This document shows positions 11,201 to 23,220 of a DNA stretch of 64,000 nt, piece after piece. Under the pieces are notes generated by a model that worked only from the letters and a program-made list of their open reading frames with translations, did no database searches and was not told the origin of the DNA. Within the stretch, counting starts at the first letter, position 1. Every line of letters starts with the position of its first letter. Origin of the DNA: Guyanagaster necrorhizus (Eukaryota; Basidiomycota; Agaricomycetes; Agaricales; Physalacriaceae). The DNA lies in assembly GCF_019112545.1 (NCBI RefSeq), contig NW_025064885.1, positions 62,001 through 126,000 on the forward strand. The letters run 5' to 3'. The translations under genes and the position numbers were made by a program.

Positions 11201-12512
11201 GATGGTCAGATCCTTCCACTAGATAAGTTTTCTTCAAGAAAATTGTCTAGCTCTTGTTGTTCGTTATTGCCTAATGGATAGCACTTGCAATCTAGGTTGG
11301 CGTTAGCATTAGAGATTAGTTCAATAGCATAGTCTCAGGATTTCAGATTGGGTAGTTCATCAAAACTTTCTTTTTTGAATAAATCCTGATAGTTGCATGC
11401 CTATTCGGATACCAATTCTTTGAATATCCTTTCCTCTTTTCCAGCATTGGCTTTTGCTGCTAGGTCATTAGCATGATGTAATGCCTGAATGTTAATGGCC
11501 CTTTGTAGGTCGACAGTGAGAATGGTTTCTCTGTCTTCCATTTCTTCATCCCATCAGTCCTCAGGATCTTCATCTGGTAGTTCGAATGGAATTTTCCAGC
11601 ATTAGCATCAGATAAAAATGATTTGTCTGGTTTTCCAGTTGATTAGCGGATTATGTCTGATCAACTAATCATGACTGAGGAATATCTCTTTTGTTCCTAG
11701 GTCGGTTACTGCTAGATCGATTCTTTCTGAATGATTGCCGATGGTGAGCCTAAGCTCTATGTATTCAGTAATCAATCCAGCTTGGTTCCTTGTCTCATCT
11801 GTGTTGTAGACTGGAATAGGTGCTGCTGCTGTCCGAGTGGGTAACTGATGCTTGTCGATGAAAGCTCAGTTGATGCTACTTTCTGTGCAGCCGCTGTCAA
11901 TCAAAGCAGTGACTGCATAGGTTGATTGGGATGTTAATGTCTCGATCTGTGCTTTGGCTAATAAGTCCTTTTCTGTGGACTTGGCTCATCTGATGAACTT
12001 TTGTGGTTCACATAATTCATCGAGCCATTCCAAAGCATGGCATCATTCTATAACTCGCATTCTGGTGATCATATCATCAATTACTTCCTTGGTTTGGGAC
12101 TTGTGCACTCAGTTTTTGAGCACAGCTTTTGCTGCTTCCTCATTCTTGGCATCCTTGATGGCTTGCTAAGTCCATTCAGTGTCAAATGGCTTTAGCCAGG
12201 TAATGGGGCTCTCTGCCCCTGTTTGGCCTGAGAGCGATTGAGTCTGTTTTATTTTTTTAGTGTGATGAATTTTTGATGATGATGTACCTTTGGGGCTCTC
12301 TGCCCCTCTTTGGCCCTTCATTGGTGCTTGAGTCATGGAAGTCAGTTCCTTAGGCGATTCTGGGTTCTGAGTAATAGGGTTGGGTATATTCAAATGCATG
12401 CATAATTTAGACATAGGAGATGGTACTACAGAAGATAAAATGTCAGTCTGTCTAGCAGTTTGTGACCTGTTACTCATTGCCTTGGCCAAGTTAGTGGAAT
12501 TGCTCACTGCTC
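8238..12512 (-). pseudogene. TE-E pol polyprotein, broken
   Basis: From the 5' end: protease DSGCTESSIN-like motif (about 11880-11910); RT with YLDDILIISK (about 10815-10845) inside a 130-codon open stretch at 10558-10950; RNase H with ANSSEGTIGAILSQ and YDKELLAIMLALAEW (10191-10421); integrase zinc region HVTAGH and CEVCQ (9666-9800); core DAIIIIVDHFSK and VISDRGP (9390-9587); chromodomain with WKGY.PESNQWVNEKYMN (about 8560-8660); stop at 8238-8240. Pol would make the Gag-processing protease, copy the RNA and integrate the DNA. The chromodomain may steer integration to methylated-histone chromatin. Inactivated by many nonsense changes. Confidence 0.85.
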
Positions 12513-13509
12513 AGCCTCACCTTTTACCTCCTCAGATTTGTCATCATTCCCAAGATCCTGTTCTTCCTTTGTCAGCTCAGTGATCTGTGCTCTGATATCT
12601 TTTCATGTGCATTTGTTTTTCTTCTCTAGGCAGTTCCATGCTATATGGCCTGGTTGGCCACAATTGAAGCACTTCCCCTCCTTCTTGAGGTGGTCCATAT
12701 CGATCTGCTTGCCTGTTCTGGTACTTGGACCCTTACCAGTTTGCTTTTCATTGATCTAAGAAGTTGGGGCTGAGCTGCTGGGCCTGATGGATATGGTCAC
12801 ATAGGAGGTTGAAGGCTTTGAGCCCTGTCCCTGGTACCTGTGCTGATCCCACAGGTTTGCTGCTTCTGCCTTCTGTCATTGTCACTCCTGCCACATTAGG
12901 ATGATTCATGCCTTCCAATCATCATAGCCAACTGAGACGCTATGGCTGAGGTCCGAAATAGTCTTTAGATAATGAGGCGACAGTCTTCACTTCATGTACT
13001 CAACCATTCATTCCGAGTCAGCTACATCCTCTTAGATTCCAGTGAGTTTTCCGAGTCGCTCCAATTCATCAAAGTAGTCCGGTGCCACCTTGTCGCCCAT
13101 CTTATATTCTTTCATCTTCGACCTGTGGACTTCTCATACAGCAGGGTCCGTGAACTTGTCACAGATTATCTGCTTTAATACTGGCCAAGAGGAATACCAG
13201 TGGTGTTGTTGGGTAGTCAACCAGAAGGTAGAGGCCAGCAGTACCCACCATACTTTAGCCTTGTCTTCAAAGTAGGTGGTGGCATAGTTTACCTTGTATA
13301 TGTTGTAGAGGAAGTACAAGGCAAAAACCTGGAAATATTAGTTGCAGTCCATGAGGAAGTGGTCAATATCGTCTGAAGCCCCTTTAAAAGGAAGAGGCTC
13401 CCATCCAAGCATCAGTCTGACATTTAATATATGCACCTTTAGATCAAGAGGTGACATTGGATTCAGGGGCTCCCCTCCAGGAGGACCAGCCCAATCTGTT
13501 GGGGGTCCT
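12504..13509 (-). pseudogene. TE-E gag, 3' part (capsid and nucleocapsid)
   Basis: The minus strand encodes a retrotransposon Gag capsid core (SDDIDHFLMDCN, YFEDKAKVWWVLLAS) near 13130-13400 and a CCHC knuckle reading CFNCGQPGHIAWNC near 12630-12690, ending at TGA 12504-12506. The pol frame begins immediately, shifted by -1. TE-F was inserted within gag at 13509/13510; the upstream part lies at 38422-39818. Stops are scattered through the capsid. Confidence 0.8.
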
Positions 13510-14025
13510 TGTTATAATTTTTCCTATTTCTTTTCTTTTTCTCAGAAATAACCTCTATCTTTGCTTAGTCAGGGCACTTAGGCCAGTGCTTAGGACCATG
13601 GGAATGCTTAGCTCAGCAGCCCAGTCAGTCACTCTCCTAGCACATTGCTGTGTGCTGTGAAGAGAGAGACAACACTTCTTTTGTCCCACCTTGCACTGCA
13701 ATGATAACGAGCACAACAGCAAGACAACAGCTTTTGTGGAGAGCCTGGCAACAGCAGGGGTAACAGCTCTACAGCAGACAATATCTTTTGTGAACATTTA
13801 TTTATAGTACAATAACAGAACAGTATTTAAGTAGTATAGCTCTTGCTGTAATATCTCAGCTTCGAGCTAAAGTTTATTCTCTACCATCCTATCTTGAGCA
13901 ACTTGTGAATGCTTTAACCACACACCTCTGTTAACATATCAGTGAACTCAGTCAGTCTAACCTGAAGTGCAAGATTCTGAACTGTTTATCACATGTTAAT
14001 AGTCATGTGGAGTTTGGGCTTAACA
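13510..14025 (+). repeat. TE-F 5' LTR (516 bp)
   Basis: TGTTATAATT to GGGCTTAACA. TATTTAAG is at 13824-13831 and the putative R start AGCTTCGAGCTAA at 13858-13870. The first CpG-bearing copy of this block is preserved here unmutated. Confidence 0.92.
13824..13870 (+). promoter_or_regulatory. TE-F LTR promoter: TATA-like box and R start
   Basis: TATTTAAG lies 34 bases upstream of AGCTTCGAGCTAA, the usual distance from a TATA element to a transcription start. If transcription starts at or just before the A at 13858, the first bases of the transcript would be exactly the sequence complementary to the primer-binding site at 14027-14039. Confidence 0.6.
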
Positions 14026-14026
14026 A

Positions 14027-14039
14027 TTAGCTCGAAGCT
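14027..14039 (+). promoter_or_regulatory. TE-F primer-binding site (self-priming type)
   Basis: TTAGCTCGAAGCT, one base after the LTR, is the exact reverse complement of 13858-13870 over 13 bases; pairing stops on both sides. A tRNA primer site would normally begin TGG (complement of CCA), which is absent. Confidence 0.75.
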
Positions 14040-14125
14040 TCTAGCCTCCCTTTTTCAAGTCTAAAAGGCTAAAAGAACCAAATGCTTCATTTCAACCTTT
14101 TCTTGATTCTTGGACAAGAAACTTT

Positions 14126-15490
14126 ATGTCTTCCATCACCAGCTCTATCAACACCGAAGCACCCTCTTCCTCTATTGAATTGCTGACTGTTCTTCTAGAA
14201 ACTCTAACAACCAGGATAATCAGAGATTATCAAATAAAGGATGACACTATCCATCAACTCATCAATGGCTTCTCTGCCGAGGCCTAAATCACCAGAAACA
14301 GACCTGGACAAGGGTCTAAAGGCATGGACCAATCAGGTCCTTGCCAAGAGGAGAAGGAACTCTCCCTCAGTTCCCCACTCCTCCAGACCTCCAACTCCGA
14401 CTCCACCAACACACTGGTGGAAGAAGAGAAGATCGAGCACTGCCAGCAGTGGGAAGATGAGCTCAATGAGGAGCACTGACAGTTGGCCAGAATTGGCTGA
14501 CCAATACAGTGGGGCTCTATCCCAAGAGCCTGAGAGCCAAGAAAATGGCTCCCAGGAACAGAATGGGAAGAAAATCCTGAAAATGACCCCTATGCCCCAG
14601 ACCGCTGGGATGATGCCAACGATGATCAGAATCAAAGTACCGATGAAGGATCATCAGGTACTAAGGACCGACAACTCCTGCCAACTAGGAAACGAAGATG
14701 GTCCCCAGGCACTGAATGGAGCAAAGATCCCAAGGACGATCTCTATATAGTCGACTGGTGGAAAGACACTACCAACAAAGAAGAAAGGGGTCCAGATGGA
14801 TCCCTATCCAGCGAGTCAAGAAGCAGTGGCAACCTGGCAGACAATGAGTCCTTTGACTGGACTATCAAAGCAAGAATACCACCCTGGCCAACACCCTGGA
14901 TCAGCAATCGAGCCCTTCGAGAGTTCTTGCATAAGAAGCTCACCACTCTATTTCTCAATCCTGACTTCTATGATGAATTCTGAGACTATTCCAGATGCAT
15001 TGAAGAGGAAAGGGAGTGGTGGTACAATGCTAAGACCATGGGAGTATGGGACCTACCCACCTGGGGAGTCCCATACTGGAAGGACTCTGATGACCCCCAA
15101 GGCCTATATTGGCCCAAGAGATGATAGAGAAATAGAAGAGGAGAGAAACCTTTCCTTCAAAAATAACCGATGGTCGAGGCTCATAGATGAGAAGGAACTG
15201 GAGAGAGAAGTTGAGATTGGATGATATCTGAAGGAATGGCTAAGATCCTGACTGACCCTGAGGAGCGAGAAGATGCTAATACCAGAGATGCCCCTAGTAC
15301 TACCAGAGGATGAATACCTGCCATTCCTGGCAAGTAACCTACCACTCTGGAGGAGAAGTCCTCTCAGGAGCAATATGACATCTTGGCTTTCTGAAGAAAA
15401 GCTGAAACACTCGAACCCCTGGAGAATCTCAGATTTCCTGCCAAAACCATTCGCTGGGCAGCCACCATCTGACAAAGCTGAAGGAAGTGG
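14126..15490 (+). pseudogene. TE-F ORF1, a 5' reading frame unlike that of the sister elements
   Basis: The frame from ATG 14126 (MSSITSSINTEAPSS...) runs about 450 codons to about 15490. It is acidic and tryptophan-rich: EEEKIEHCQQWEDELNEEH, NDPYAPDRWDDANDDQ, VDWWKDTTNKEERG and EEEREWWYNAKTMGVWDLP are readable blocks. It has no hydrophobic segment and no Arg/Gly tail, so it is not homologous by eye to ORF1 of TE-E, TE-G, TE-H or TE-I, although it has a similar length and the same frame relation to gag (+1). In-frame TAA/TGA/TAG codons are consistent with deamination. The upstream ATG at 14082 is in another frame. Function unknown. Confidence 0.55.
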
Positions 15491-16098
15491 TCTGGCTTCT
15501 ACTGATTCAAAAATGGATGATCTCAAAGCATCAGCATAGGGATGGACCATCAAAGATGGGTGAATCATATGAAAAGAAGGGCTGCAAACCTCAAGAAGTT
15601 CCATCACCGATGATGGGTCTCTACATTCCTTTCCAGGACCTCCAACGGATTGGGTCAGTCCTCCTGGGGGGGAGCCCCTGAATCCGATGTCACCTCTCAA
15701 TCTGAAGGTGCATATATTGAACATCAGACTGATGTTGGGATGAGAGCCCCTTCCTTTTAAAGGGGCATCAGATAATATTGACTGTTTTCTTATGGACTGT
15801 GACTAATATTTCCAGATCTTTGCCTCATATTTCCTCTATGATATGTACAAGGTGAACTATGCCACTACCTACTTTGAAGACAAGGCAAAAGTATGGTGGG
15901 TACTATTGGCCCCTAACTTCTGGTCGACTATCTGGCAACATCACTGGTATCCCTCCTGGCTGGTACTAAAGCAGATGATCCATGACAAGTTCACGGACCC
16001 TGCAGTATGAGAAGTCCACAGGTCAAAGATAAAAGAATACAAGATGGGCAACAAGGCAGTGCCAGACTACTTTGACGAATTAGAGTGACTTGGAAAAC
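15453..16098 (+). pseudogene. TE-F gag, 5' part
   Basis: From about 15453 the +1 frame reads AGQPPSDKAEGSG, WTIKDGWI and DDGSLHSFPGPP, homologous to the gag N-terminal region of TE-G and TE-H. The capsid start then follows (ASDNID, YFEDKAKVWWVLLAP at about 15770-15920). TE-G interrupts it at 16098/16099 within the LGKL motif. The rest is at 24546-25087. Confidence 0.75.
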
Positions 16099-16632
16099 TG
16101 TTAAGCCCAAATCCCACATGACTATTAACACGTGATAATAAACTGATAGAACCTCGCACTTCAGGTTAGACTATCAGAGTTCACCGAATGTTAATGATGT
16201 CGGTGTGGTCAAGGCATTGCAAGTAGCAGGAGCTCGAGATAAGATGGTGAAGTAAAACTTTAGTTTGAGACTGGGGTGTTACAGCGAGAACTAAGCTACT
16301 TAAATACTGTTTAGCTGTCATGCTATAAATAACTGTTCACAAAAGATATTGTCTGCTGTAGAGCTGTTCCCCCCACCATTGCCAGGTTCTCCACAAAAAG
16401 CTGTTGTCTTGCTGCGGAGCTGTGGTCATGCACTGCAATTTGAAGACAAAAAGGGCATTGTCTCTCCCTTCACAGCTCACAGCAGTGTGACAGGAGAATG
16501 ACCGACTTGGGCTGCTGAGCAAGCATTCCCATGGTCATAAGGGCTGGCTAAGTGCCCTGACTAAGCAAAAATAGGGGTTACTTCTGAGGAAAAAGAAAAG
16601 AAAATAGAAGAAAAATAGAAAAAATCGTAACA
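16099..16632 (-). repeat. TE-G 3' LTR (534 bp)
   Basis: Left end TGTTAAGCCC, right end CGTAACA (+ view). The minus-strand polypurine tract (CTTAAGGAGGGGGTAA) occupies about 16633-16650. It carries the TTTAGTTTGAGACTGG form of the R-start block, different from TE-E and TE-F. Confidence 0.92.
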
Positions 16633-16669
16633 TTACCCCCTCCTTAAGACCATCATCCCGATGGTTAAG

Positions 16670-19600
16670 TTAGGGTAGACCCTCTCTCTCGGAAGGAGAT
16701 GGCTGATCTGCTGGACCCATCCATTGGATTCCAGATTCAAAAAGACATTGGCTGTTCTTTAGTCTCGCAGGATCTTGAACTGCAAGAGCGGTGAGCTGTT
16801 TGTCTCCTCTGCTGGATGGTCTGTGTCTTTTGTCATTGCCTGCTGTTATGTCATGACTTTTGATTTGTCGCAGGCTGCCTGTGGATCCATCGTGTACTTG
16901 AGACACATTGCTTTTCATTGTATGTCCCATAGTTGCTGTGATCCCCCCATTGTCGACTAGATTGATTCTGTGCTTGTAGTCGACAATCATGTCTTCCACA
17001 TTCATGTATTTCTCGTTGACCCATTGGTTTGATTCCAGCCCATATCCTTTCCAGCTGACTAGGTAGTCAACCATCATTGTCATTCTGCTGCCCCATGCTT
17101 TAACCCATCGTGTTTTGTGATTTAGAACTTTGTCGATTTCATAGTGTTCTTCGTCGTCGATGAGTTCTGCCAGTGGCAGAGGCAGTCGTTCTTGGTTTAG
17201 AAAGGCTGGTGCGACGTATGGTGTCAATAATGTTTCATTGAAAACATTATGGATTTTCCAAGTTGCTGAGAGCTGCAACTTGTATGCGGATGCCCCGATT
17301 TTAGCTGTGATTTTGAATGGTCCCATCTGTTTATCTGCTAATTTTCACTTTGGCCTTGGAAGGTGGAGGTTTGTAGTGTCCAGCCATACTTTATCATTGA
17401 CTAAGTATTTGTGTGCTAGCCGTTTATGCTTGTCGTACTGCTTTTTCATTGATAAAGCAGCTTTGTCGAGGGTGGCCTTGGTTTCTTCATGGATCTTTGT
17501 CATTGTTGTAGCAAAGTCCGTTGAAGCTGGCATCGTTGTGTGAATCCGTCCGGTTTGCACAACTGGTGGGTTCCTTCCGTAGTTGATAAAGAAAGGTGTT
17601 TTACCTGTTGCGGAGTGGATTCTGTTATTGTGTTGGAATGCTGCTAGTGCTAGCCATTCCGTCCAGTCATCTTGCTGATAACTAATGAAAAGCTGCAAAT
17701 ACTTTTCAATTTCTTGGTTGGCCCGTTCCATTTGGCCGTCTGTCTGAGGATGGTATGCCGTTGAGGCATTCTTTTTGATGTTTAGCAGATGGTACAAATC
17801 ATCCAAAAATTTAGATACAAATTGTGGTCCCCTGTCTGAAATCACCACTTGAGGCATGCCATACTTCACATATACCTTATCTCATAGGATTTTTGCTCAA
17901 CCCTCAGATGTCAGTTCTGTAGAGCAGATGATCAGAATGATTGCCTTTGAGAAGCGATCAACTACTATGATGATCACATTATAGCCATCACTTTTGGGAA
18001 GTCTGGTTATTATATCCACCGAAATGTGGGTCCATGGTGATGAAGGGACCTCATTTGGGTGGAGTGGTGCTGCTTTGGGTTTTGTTGAAGTTTTGCCTCA
18101 TTGACAAACTTTGCAGGCTTTGACATATCAGGTGATATTATGGTCCATTTTGGGCCACCAGTATTCCCTTAGTATAAGCTCCTTTGTCTTTGCAATTCCA
18201 GGATGTCCAGCTGTTGCATGATCATAATATGTGGTGATGATATCACCACAGAGTTTTTGATCCCTGGGGATATAGATCCGTTCATCATAACGAATCAGTC
18301 TCCCTTCCTTCTTTAGTCTCTGCTCGTGATTGAGTGATGGGGCGATTCATTGATCCCATTTATGTGGATTCCAGGTGGTGCTCTTGATGCATTCGTGCAT
18401 CTCTTCTTCTGTGGGCATGATCATTGCCCAAAAGTGTTCTGGTCATAGTAAAACGACTTCTTTGTTGTCGTCTCCCTCTTGGTTGTGGTCTGCTCTGCAG
18501 CTGAGGAAGTTGGCCTTCTTGTTTGCAACGCCAGCTTTGTGGTGTAGCATGTATTCATATTGGGATAGTTCCATGACCCATTGGGCTTGTCTGCAGTTAA
18601 GCTTTTGAGGTTGTCAGAAGTATCAAAGATTCTGATGGTCTGTCCAGATTTCAAAAGTCTGGACTGCTCCAATGAGATAATGCTGCCATTCGGCAAGAGC
18701 TAGCATTATAGCGAGGAGTTCCTTGTTGTAGATTTCGTAGTTGTGCTCTGTTATTGTGAGTGCTTTTGACATAAACACGACTGGTCGCCATTTGCCATCT
18801 TGTTCCTGTGAGAGTATGGCCCCAACTGCGCCTTCGCTGGAGTCAGCTTCCACTCGGAACTTCCCTTCCTGGCTGGGTATAGCCAGAATAATGTCTTCAG
18901 CTAATCGGCATTTAAGATCATTAAATGCCATCTGTTGAGAAATTCCCCAAGTCCATGGGGAATTTCTGGTTAATTGCGTCATTGGTCGGACTATTTTGCT
19001 GTAGTCCCGAATGAACCTTCGATAGAAGTTGGTGAAGCCAAGGAATGATTGCAACTCCTTCTTCTTCGTTGGTTCCGGCCATTTGGTTACTCCTGCCACT
19101 TTGATTGGGTCCATTCGAATGCTTCCTTCGCTGATAATGACTCTGAGGTATTCTGTTTCTAATATCTCGAATTCGCATTTTTTGGCCTTGAGGAAGAGCC
19201 AATGCTTCCTCATCAGGGATAGGACTTGTCATACCAATTGTCTGTGTTCCTCTTTGGTTTTGGACATGATTAGTATATCATCCAGATAGATCGTGACCTT
19301 TCCTGTGGCAATGAGATCTTTAAAGATATCATTCATCATCCACTAGAAGGTTGCTGGTGAGTTAGTTAGGCTGAAGAACATTACTGTCAGTTCGAACAAT
19401 CTGTAGTTTGTTCAAAAAGCAGCCTTCCACTCGTCGCCTTCTTTGATTCACATATTATTGTATCTCCACTGAATGTTGAGTTTGGTGTAGTATCTTGCAC
19501 CTTGAAGTTTGTCCATTAACTCCGAGATTAATGGAAGAGGATAACGATTTTTGATCGTCATTTCATTGAGTTTCTGGTAATCTTGTACTGGTCGGAGCTT

Positions 19601-20985
19601 CCTGTCCTTCTTTTTGACAAAAAAGAAGGGTGATGCCATCGGTGACTTTGATGGTCAGATTTGTCCACTAGATAAGTTCTCTTCGAGAAACTTGTCTAGC
19701 TCTTGTTGTTCATTATTGCCTAGTGGATAGCATTTGCAATCTAAATTGGCATTTGCATTGGGGATTAGTTCGATGGCACGGTCCCATGGTTTCGCATCAG
19801 GTAGTTCATCGAAATTGTCTTTTTCGAATAAATCCTGATAGTCGTGCACCCATTCAGGCACCATCTCTTCGAATGTCTTCTCCTCTTTTTTGGCATTAGC
19901 TTTTGCTGCTAAGTCATTAGCATAGTGCACAGCCTGAATACAAATGGCCCTTTGTAAGTCGACCATAAGAATGGTCTCGCCATCCTCCATTTCTTCATCC
20001 CATCAGTCTTCAGGATCTTCATCCAGTAGTTCAAATAGAATTTTCCGGCAATGACATCAGGCGAAGGTGATTCATCTGGTTTTCCAATTGATTAGCGGGT
20101 TGTGCCTGATTAGCCAATCATGACCAAGGAACACTTCTCTCATTCCTAGGTCTGTTACTGCGAGGTCGATTCGTTCTGAGTGATTGCCAATGGTGAGCCC
20201 AAGCTCTATGTATTCGGTGATTGATCCTGCCTGGTTTTTTGTTCCGTCTGTGTTGTAGATGGGTATGGGGGCCGCAGTTGCCTGTGTAGGTAATTGGTGC
20301 TTGATGATGAAAGCTCGATTGATGGAACTTCCCGTGCAGCCACTGTCGATCAGGGCAGTGACTGCATGGGTAGATCGAGACGTTAATGTCTCGATCTGTG
20401 TCTTGGTTACTAAGTCCTGTCCTGAGGACTTAGTTCTTCAAATGAACTTTCATGGGCCATGCAATTTATCAAGCCACTCGAGTGCTTGGCACCTCTCTAC
20501 TTTTTGCATTTCTGTGATCATATCATCGATCACCTCCTCAATGCAGGTCTTGTGTACCCAATTTTTGAGTATGGCTTTTGCCGCTGTTTCATCCTTTGCA
20601 TCTTTGATTGCTCATCAAGTCCATTCGGTATTGAATGGCTTGAGTCAGGTTGTGGGGTTCTCTACCCTTGTTTGGCCCGAAGGCAGTTGAGTCTGTTTTA
20701 TTTTTTTAGTTTGATGAACAGAAGATGAGAATGTACCTTTGGGGCTCTCTGCCCCTCTTCGGCCCTTCATTGGCGCTTGAGTTCTAGAAGTCGATTCCTT
20801 AGGCGATTCTGGTTTCTGAGTAATGAGGTTTGATATATTCGAATGCATGCATAATTTAGTCATAGGTGGTAATACTACAGAGGATAAAATGTCAGTCTGT
20901 CCAGCAGGCTTTGACCCGTTCTCCAGTCCTTTGGCTGAGTCAGCGGAATCGCTCACTGCTCGGCCTCTCCTTTTATCTCCTCGGT
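16670..20985 (-). pseudogene. TE-G pol polyprotein, one frame with nonsense codons
   Basis: All segments share one frame (first codon base at coordinates congruent to 1 mod 3). Pol starts in the -1 frame at the gag stop (20953) and ends TAA 16670-16672. The linker is Ser/Pro-rich, followed by protease DSGCTGSSINRAF (about 20320-20350) and RT (about 18960-19660, with the [21 protein letters not shown] block). RNase H contains EADSSEGAVGAILSQEQDG (about 18800-18860). The integrase core contains VISDRGPQFVSKFLDDL and QTDGQMERANQEIEKYLQ (17700-17870). The chromodomain reads LVSWKGYGLESNQWVNEKYM (about 16990-17080). The tail ends GPADQPSPSEREGLP. No frameshift was needed to follow it, so inactivation is by point nonsense mutations. 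Confidence 0.87.
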
Positions 20986-23220
20986 CTTGTCGTCGTGCCT
21001 GAGGTCTTCGTCTTCCTTCATTAAATTGGCAATCTGTGCCCTAATGTCCTCTCGCATGCATTTGTTCTTCTTCTCTGGACAGTTCCATGCCATATGGCCT
21101 GGTTGGCCGCAATTGAAGCATTTCCCCTCCTTCTTAAGGTGATCCACATCAATTTGCTTACCCTTTCCAGTACTTGGGCCCTTACCGGTTCGCTTTCCAT
21201 CGTTCTGGGAAGTTGGGGCTGAGCCGCCAGGCCTGGTGGACGTGGTCGCATGGGGGGTGAAGGGCTTTGAGCCCTGTCCCTGGTACCTGTGTTGTCCCCA
21301 CAGGTTGGTCGCCTCTGCCTTCTGCCACTGTCGTTCTTGCCACATGAGGACTATTCTTGCCTTCCATTCGTTGTAGCCGATTGGAATGCTATGGCCGAGA
21401 TCTGAAATGGTCTTTAGGTAATGGGGTGGCAGCCCCAATTTTATGTACTCGACCATGCGCCCCGAGTCAGCTATGTCCTCCTGGATTCCGGCAAGTTTTC
21501 TGAGTCGTTTCAACTCATTGAAATAGTCTGGTGCCACCTTATCGCCTATCTTGTATTCCTTCATCTTTGTCTTGTGTACTTCTCAGACAGCCAGATCCAT
21601 GAACTTGTCACGGATCATCTGCTTTAGTACCGGCCACGAGGAGAGTCGGTGGTGTTGTCTCATGGTTGACCAGAAGGTGGGTGCCATCAATACCCACCAT
21701 ACCTTTGCTTTGTCTTCAAAGTATGTAGTGGCATAGTTGACCTTGTATATGTCGAGGAGGAAATAGGAAGTGAAGATCTGGAAATATTGGTTGCAGTCTA
21801 AAAGGAAGCAGTCAATATCATCTGAGGCCCCCTTGAAGGGAAGAGGGTCCTGCCCAAATGTCGGTTTGACATTTAATACATGTGCCTTCAGATCCAGAGG
21901 CAGCATCGGATTTAGGAGTTCCCCACCAAGAGGGCCAATCCAGTCCATTGGAGGCCCTGGAAAGGAATGCAGGGATCCATCGTCGGCAACGGGGCTCCTT
22001 AGCATCGGAGGCCCTTCCTTTCGGACAATCCAGCCATCTTTGATCGTCCACCTCTGTGCCGTAGCTTCAGAGTCATCCTTCTTCTGATCAGTGGGAACCG
22101 ATTCACTTCCCTCGGCTTCATCAGGTGGTGGCTGTCCTGCCAGTAGTCGGCTTCCTGTGCTGGTCCAGGGGTTTGGGTGATGAATCCTTGGTTGTCCATA
22201 AGATCGGGCTAGCTGAGATGCTGTGCTGTGGATGGCAGATGTGGCATCTGAGTACCTTGACGTTGCTGTTCAGATTGACAATGCCATATTTGTCATTCTG
22301 GATGGCATGACACTCGGCATCTATAGCATTGGTGCCTGTTGCTTGCTGAATCTTGGTCGATATGGTGGCATTGCCATCATCTGATAATGTAAGAACTGCT
22401 GATTGAAATTAAAAATAGCCTGCTCTGTCGCGGCATACTGTAAAATTTCCTTCTTCTCAACAGGATCAGCGGCTGTGTACCTTCTTCCCAGGGATGATCG
22501 TAGCCAAAGATCATCCCTCCACAGCTCAGCTATCTGTTCTTGATATAGCCGAACAAACTCCTCCTCCCATGCCTCTCGTTCTCGTCGCTTTTTCTCCTGT
22601 GCTTGGCATGTGGTTATGTCGACAATACTTCCCCATTCAAGGATGGGGTCCACAACTCGGCCCCCTTGGTCCTCCTCCTCAGCCTCATTGTCCCCATTGG
22701 CCCTCTTGTCGGTGGTCCCCTTGAGGAGGGAACTGCCTTGCTGGCCAAAGGTTTCCAGGACAGGTGGCCTGGGGCTGAGTACTGGACTCAGTGTCCTCGG
22801 GTCCAGATTGAGGAGTAGGCTCCCTATCGGGCTGCTCCTCTTCTCCTTCTGCTGGTGGCGCCACTGCTCAGCGATACCAGTGGAAGTTTCTATAGAACCA
22901 GGAGCGAAGGAAGAGGGCAGCGATTGGCCCATTGAGGACCCTTCTGAGGTCCCCGGTGGGGTCAATATGTTCGTCGTCGCCCCTGATTGATCTGAGGGCC
23001 GGCAGTATCCCATCTCCTCAGACGGGAATATCATCAGTTTCGGTGATGGTGTCTGTCTCATATGATAGCAGGTGGTCATCATCGAGGAATGGTGACTGCC
23101 AGCAGTGGTAGTCATCGGCATGGACAGTTCCAGCGAGCGACCCTGTCCAGGGGTCAGAGTCACTGGGGGGAGAGACTGGCTCCCGGAATGGAAAGTCGGG
23201 AGCATCGAGGAAGTCAGCAA
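20953..23220 (-). pseudogene. TE-G gag
   Basis: Frame +1 relative to ORF1. The upstream part (22321-23220, open for 299 codons) ends in a Glu/Arg-rich region with EEEFVRLYQEQIAELWRD. The gag core includes KGASDDIDCFLLDCNQYF (about 21790-21840), YFEDKAKVWWVLMAPTFW and the conserved LKTISDLGHSIPIGYNEWK (about 21360-21430). A complete CCHC knuckle, CFNCGQPGHMAWNC, is at about 21080-21125. It stops at TGA 20953-20955. Gag forms the particle and packages RNA. The start is undetermined: the frame is open upstream over ORF1 as well, so gag could begin at an internal ATG or by frameshifting from ORF1. Confidence 0.8.

Noticed and set aside
14026..14045. tRNA-type primer-binding site
   Set aside because: The sequence after the LTR does not begin TGG and pairs exactly with the element's own LTR instead.
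14082..14175. ATG at 14082 as the ORF1 start of TE-F
   Set aside because: It is in another frame and closes after about 30 codons. The frame from 14126 carries the long protein-like reading.
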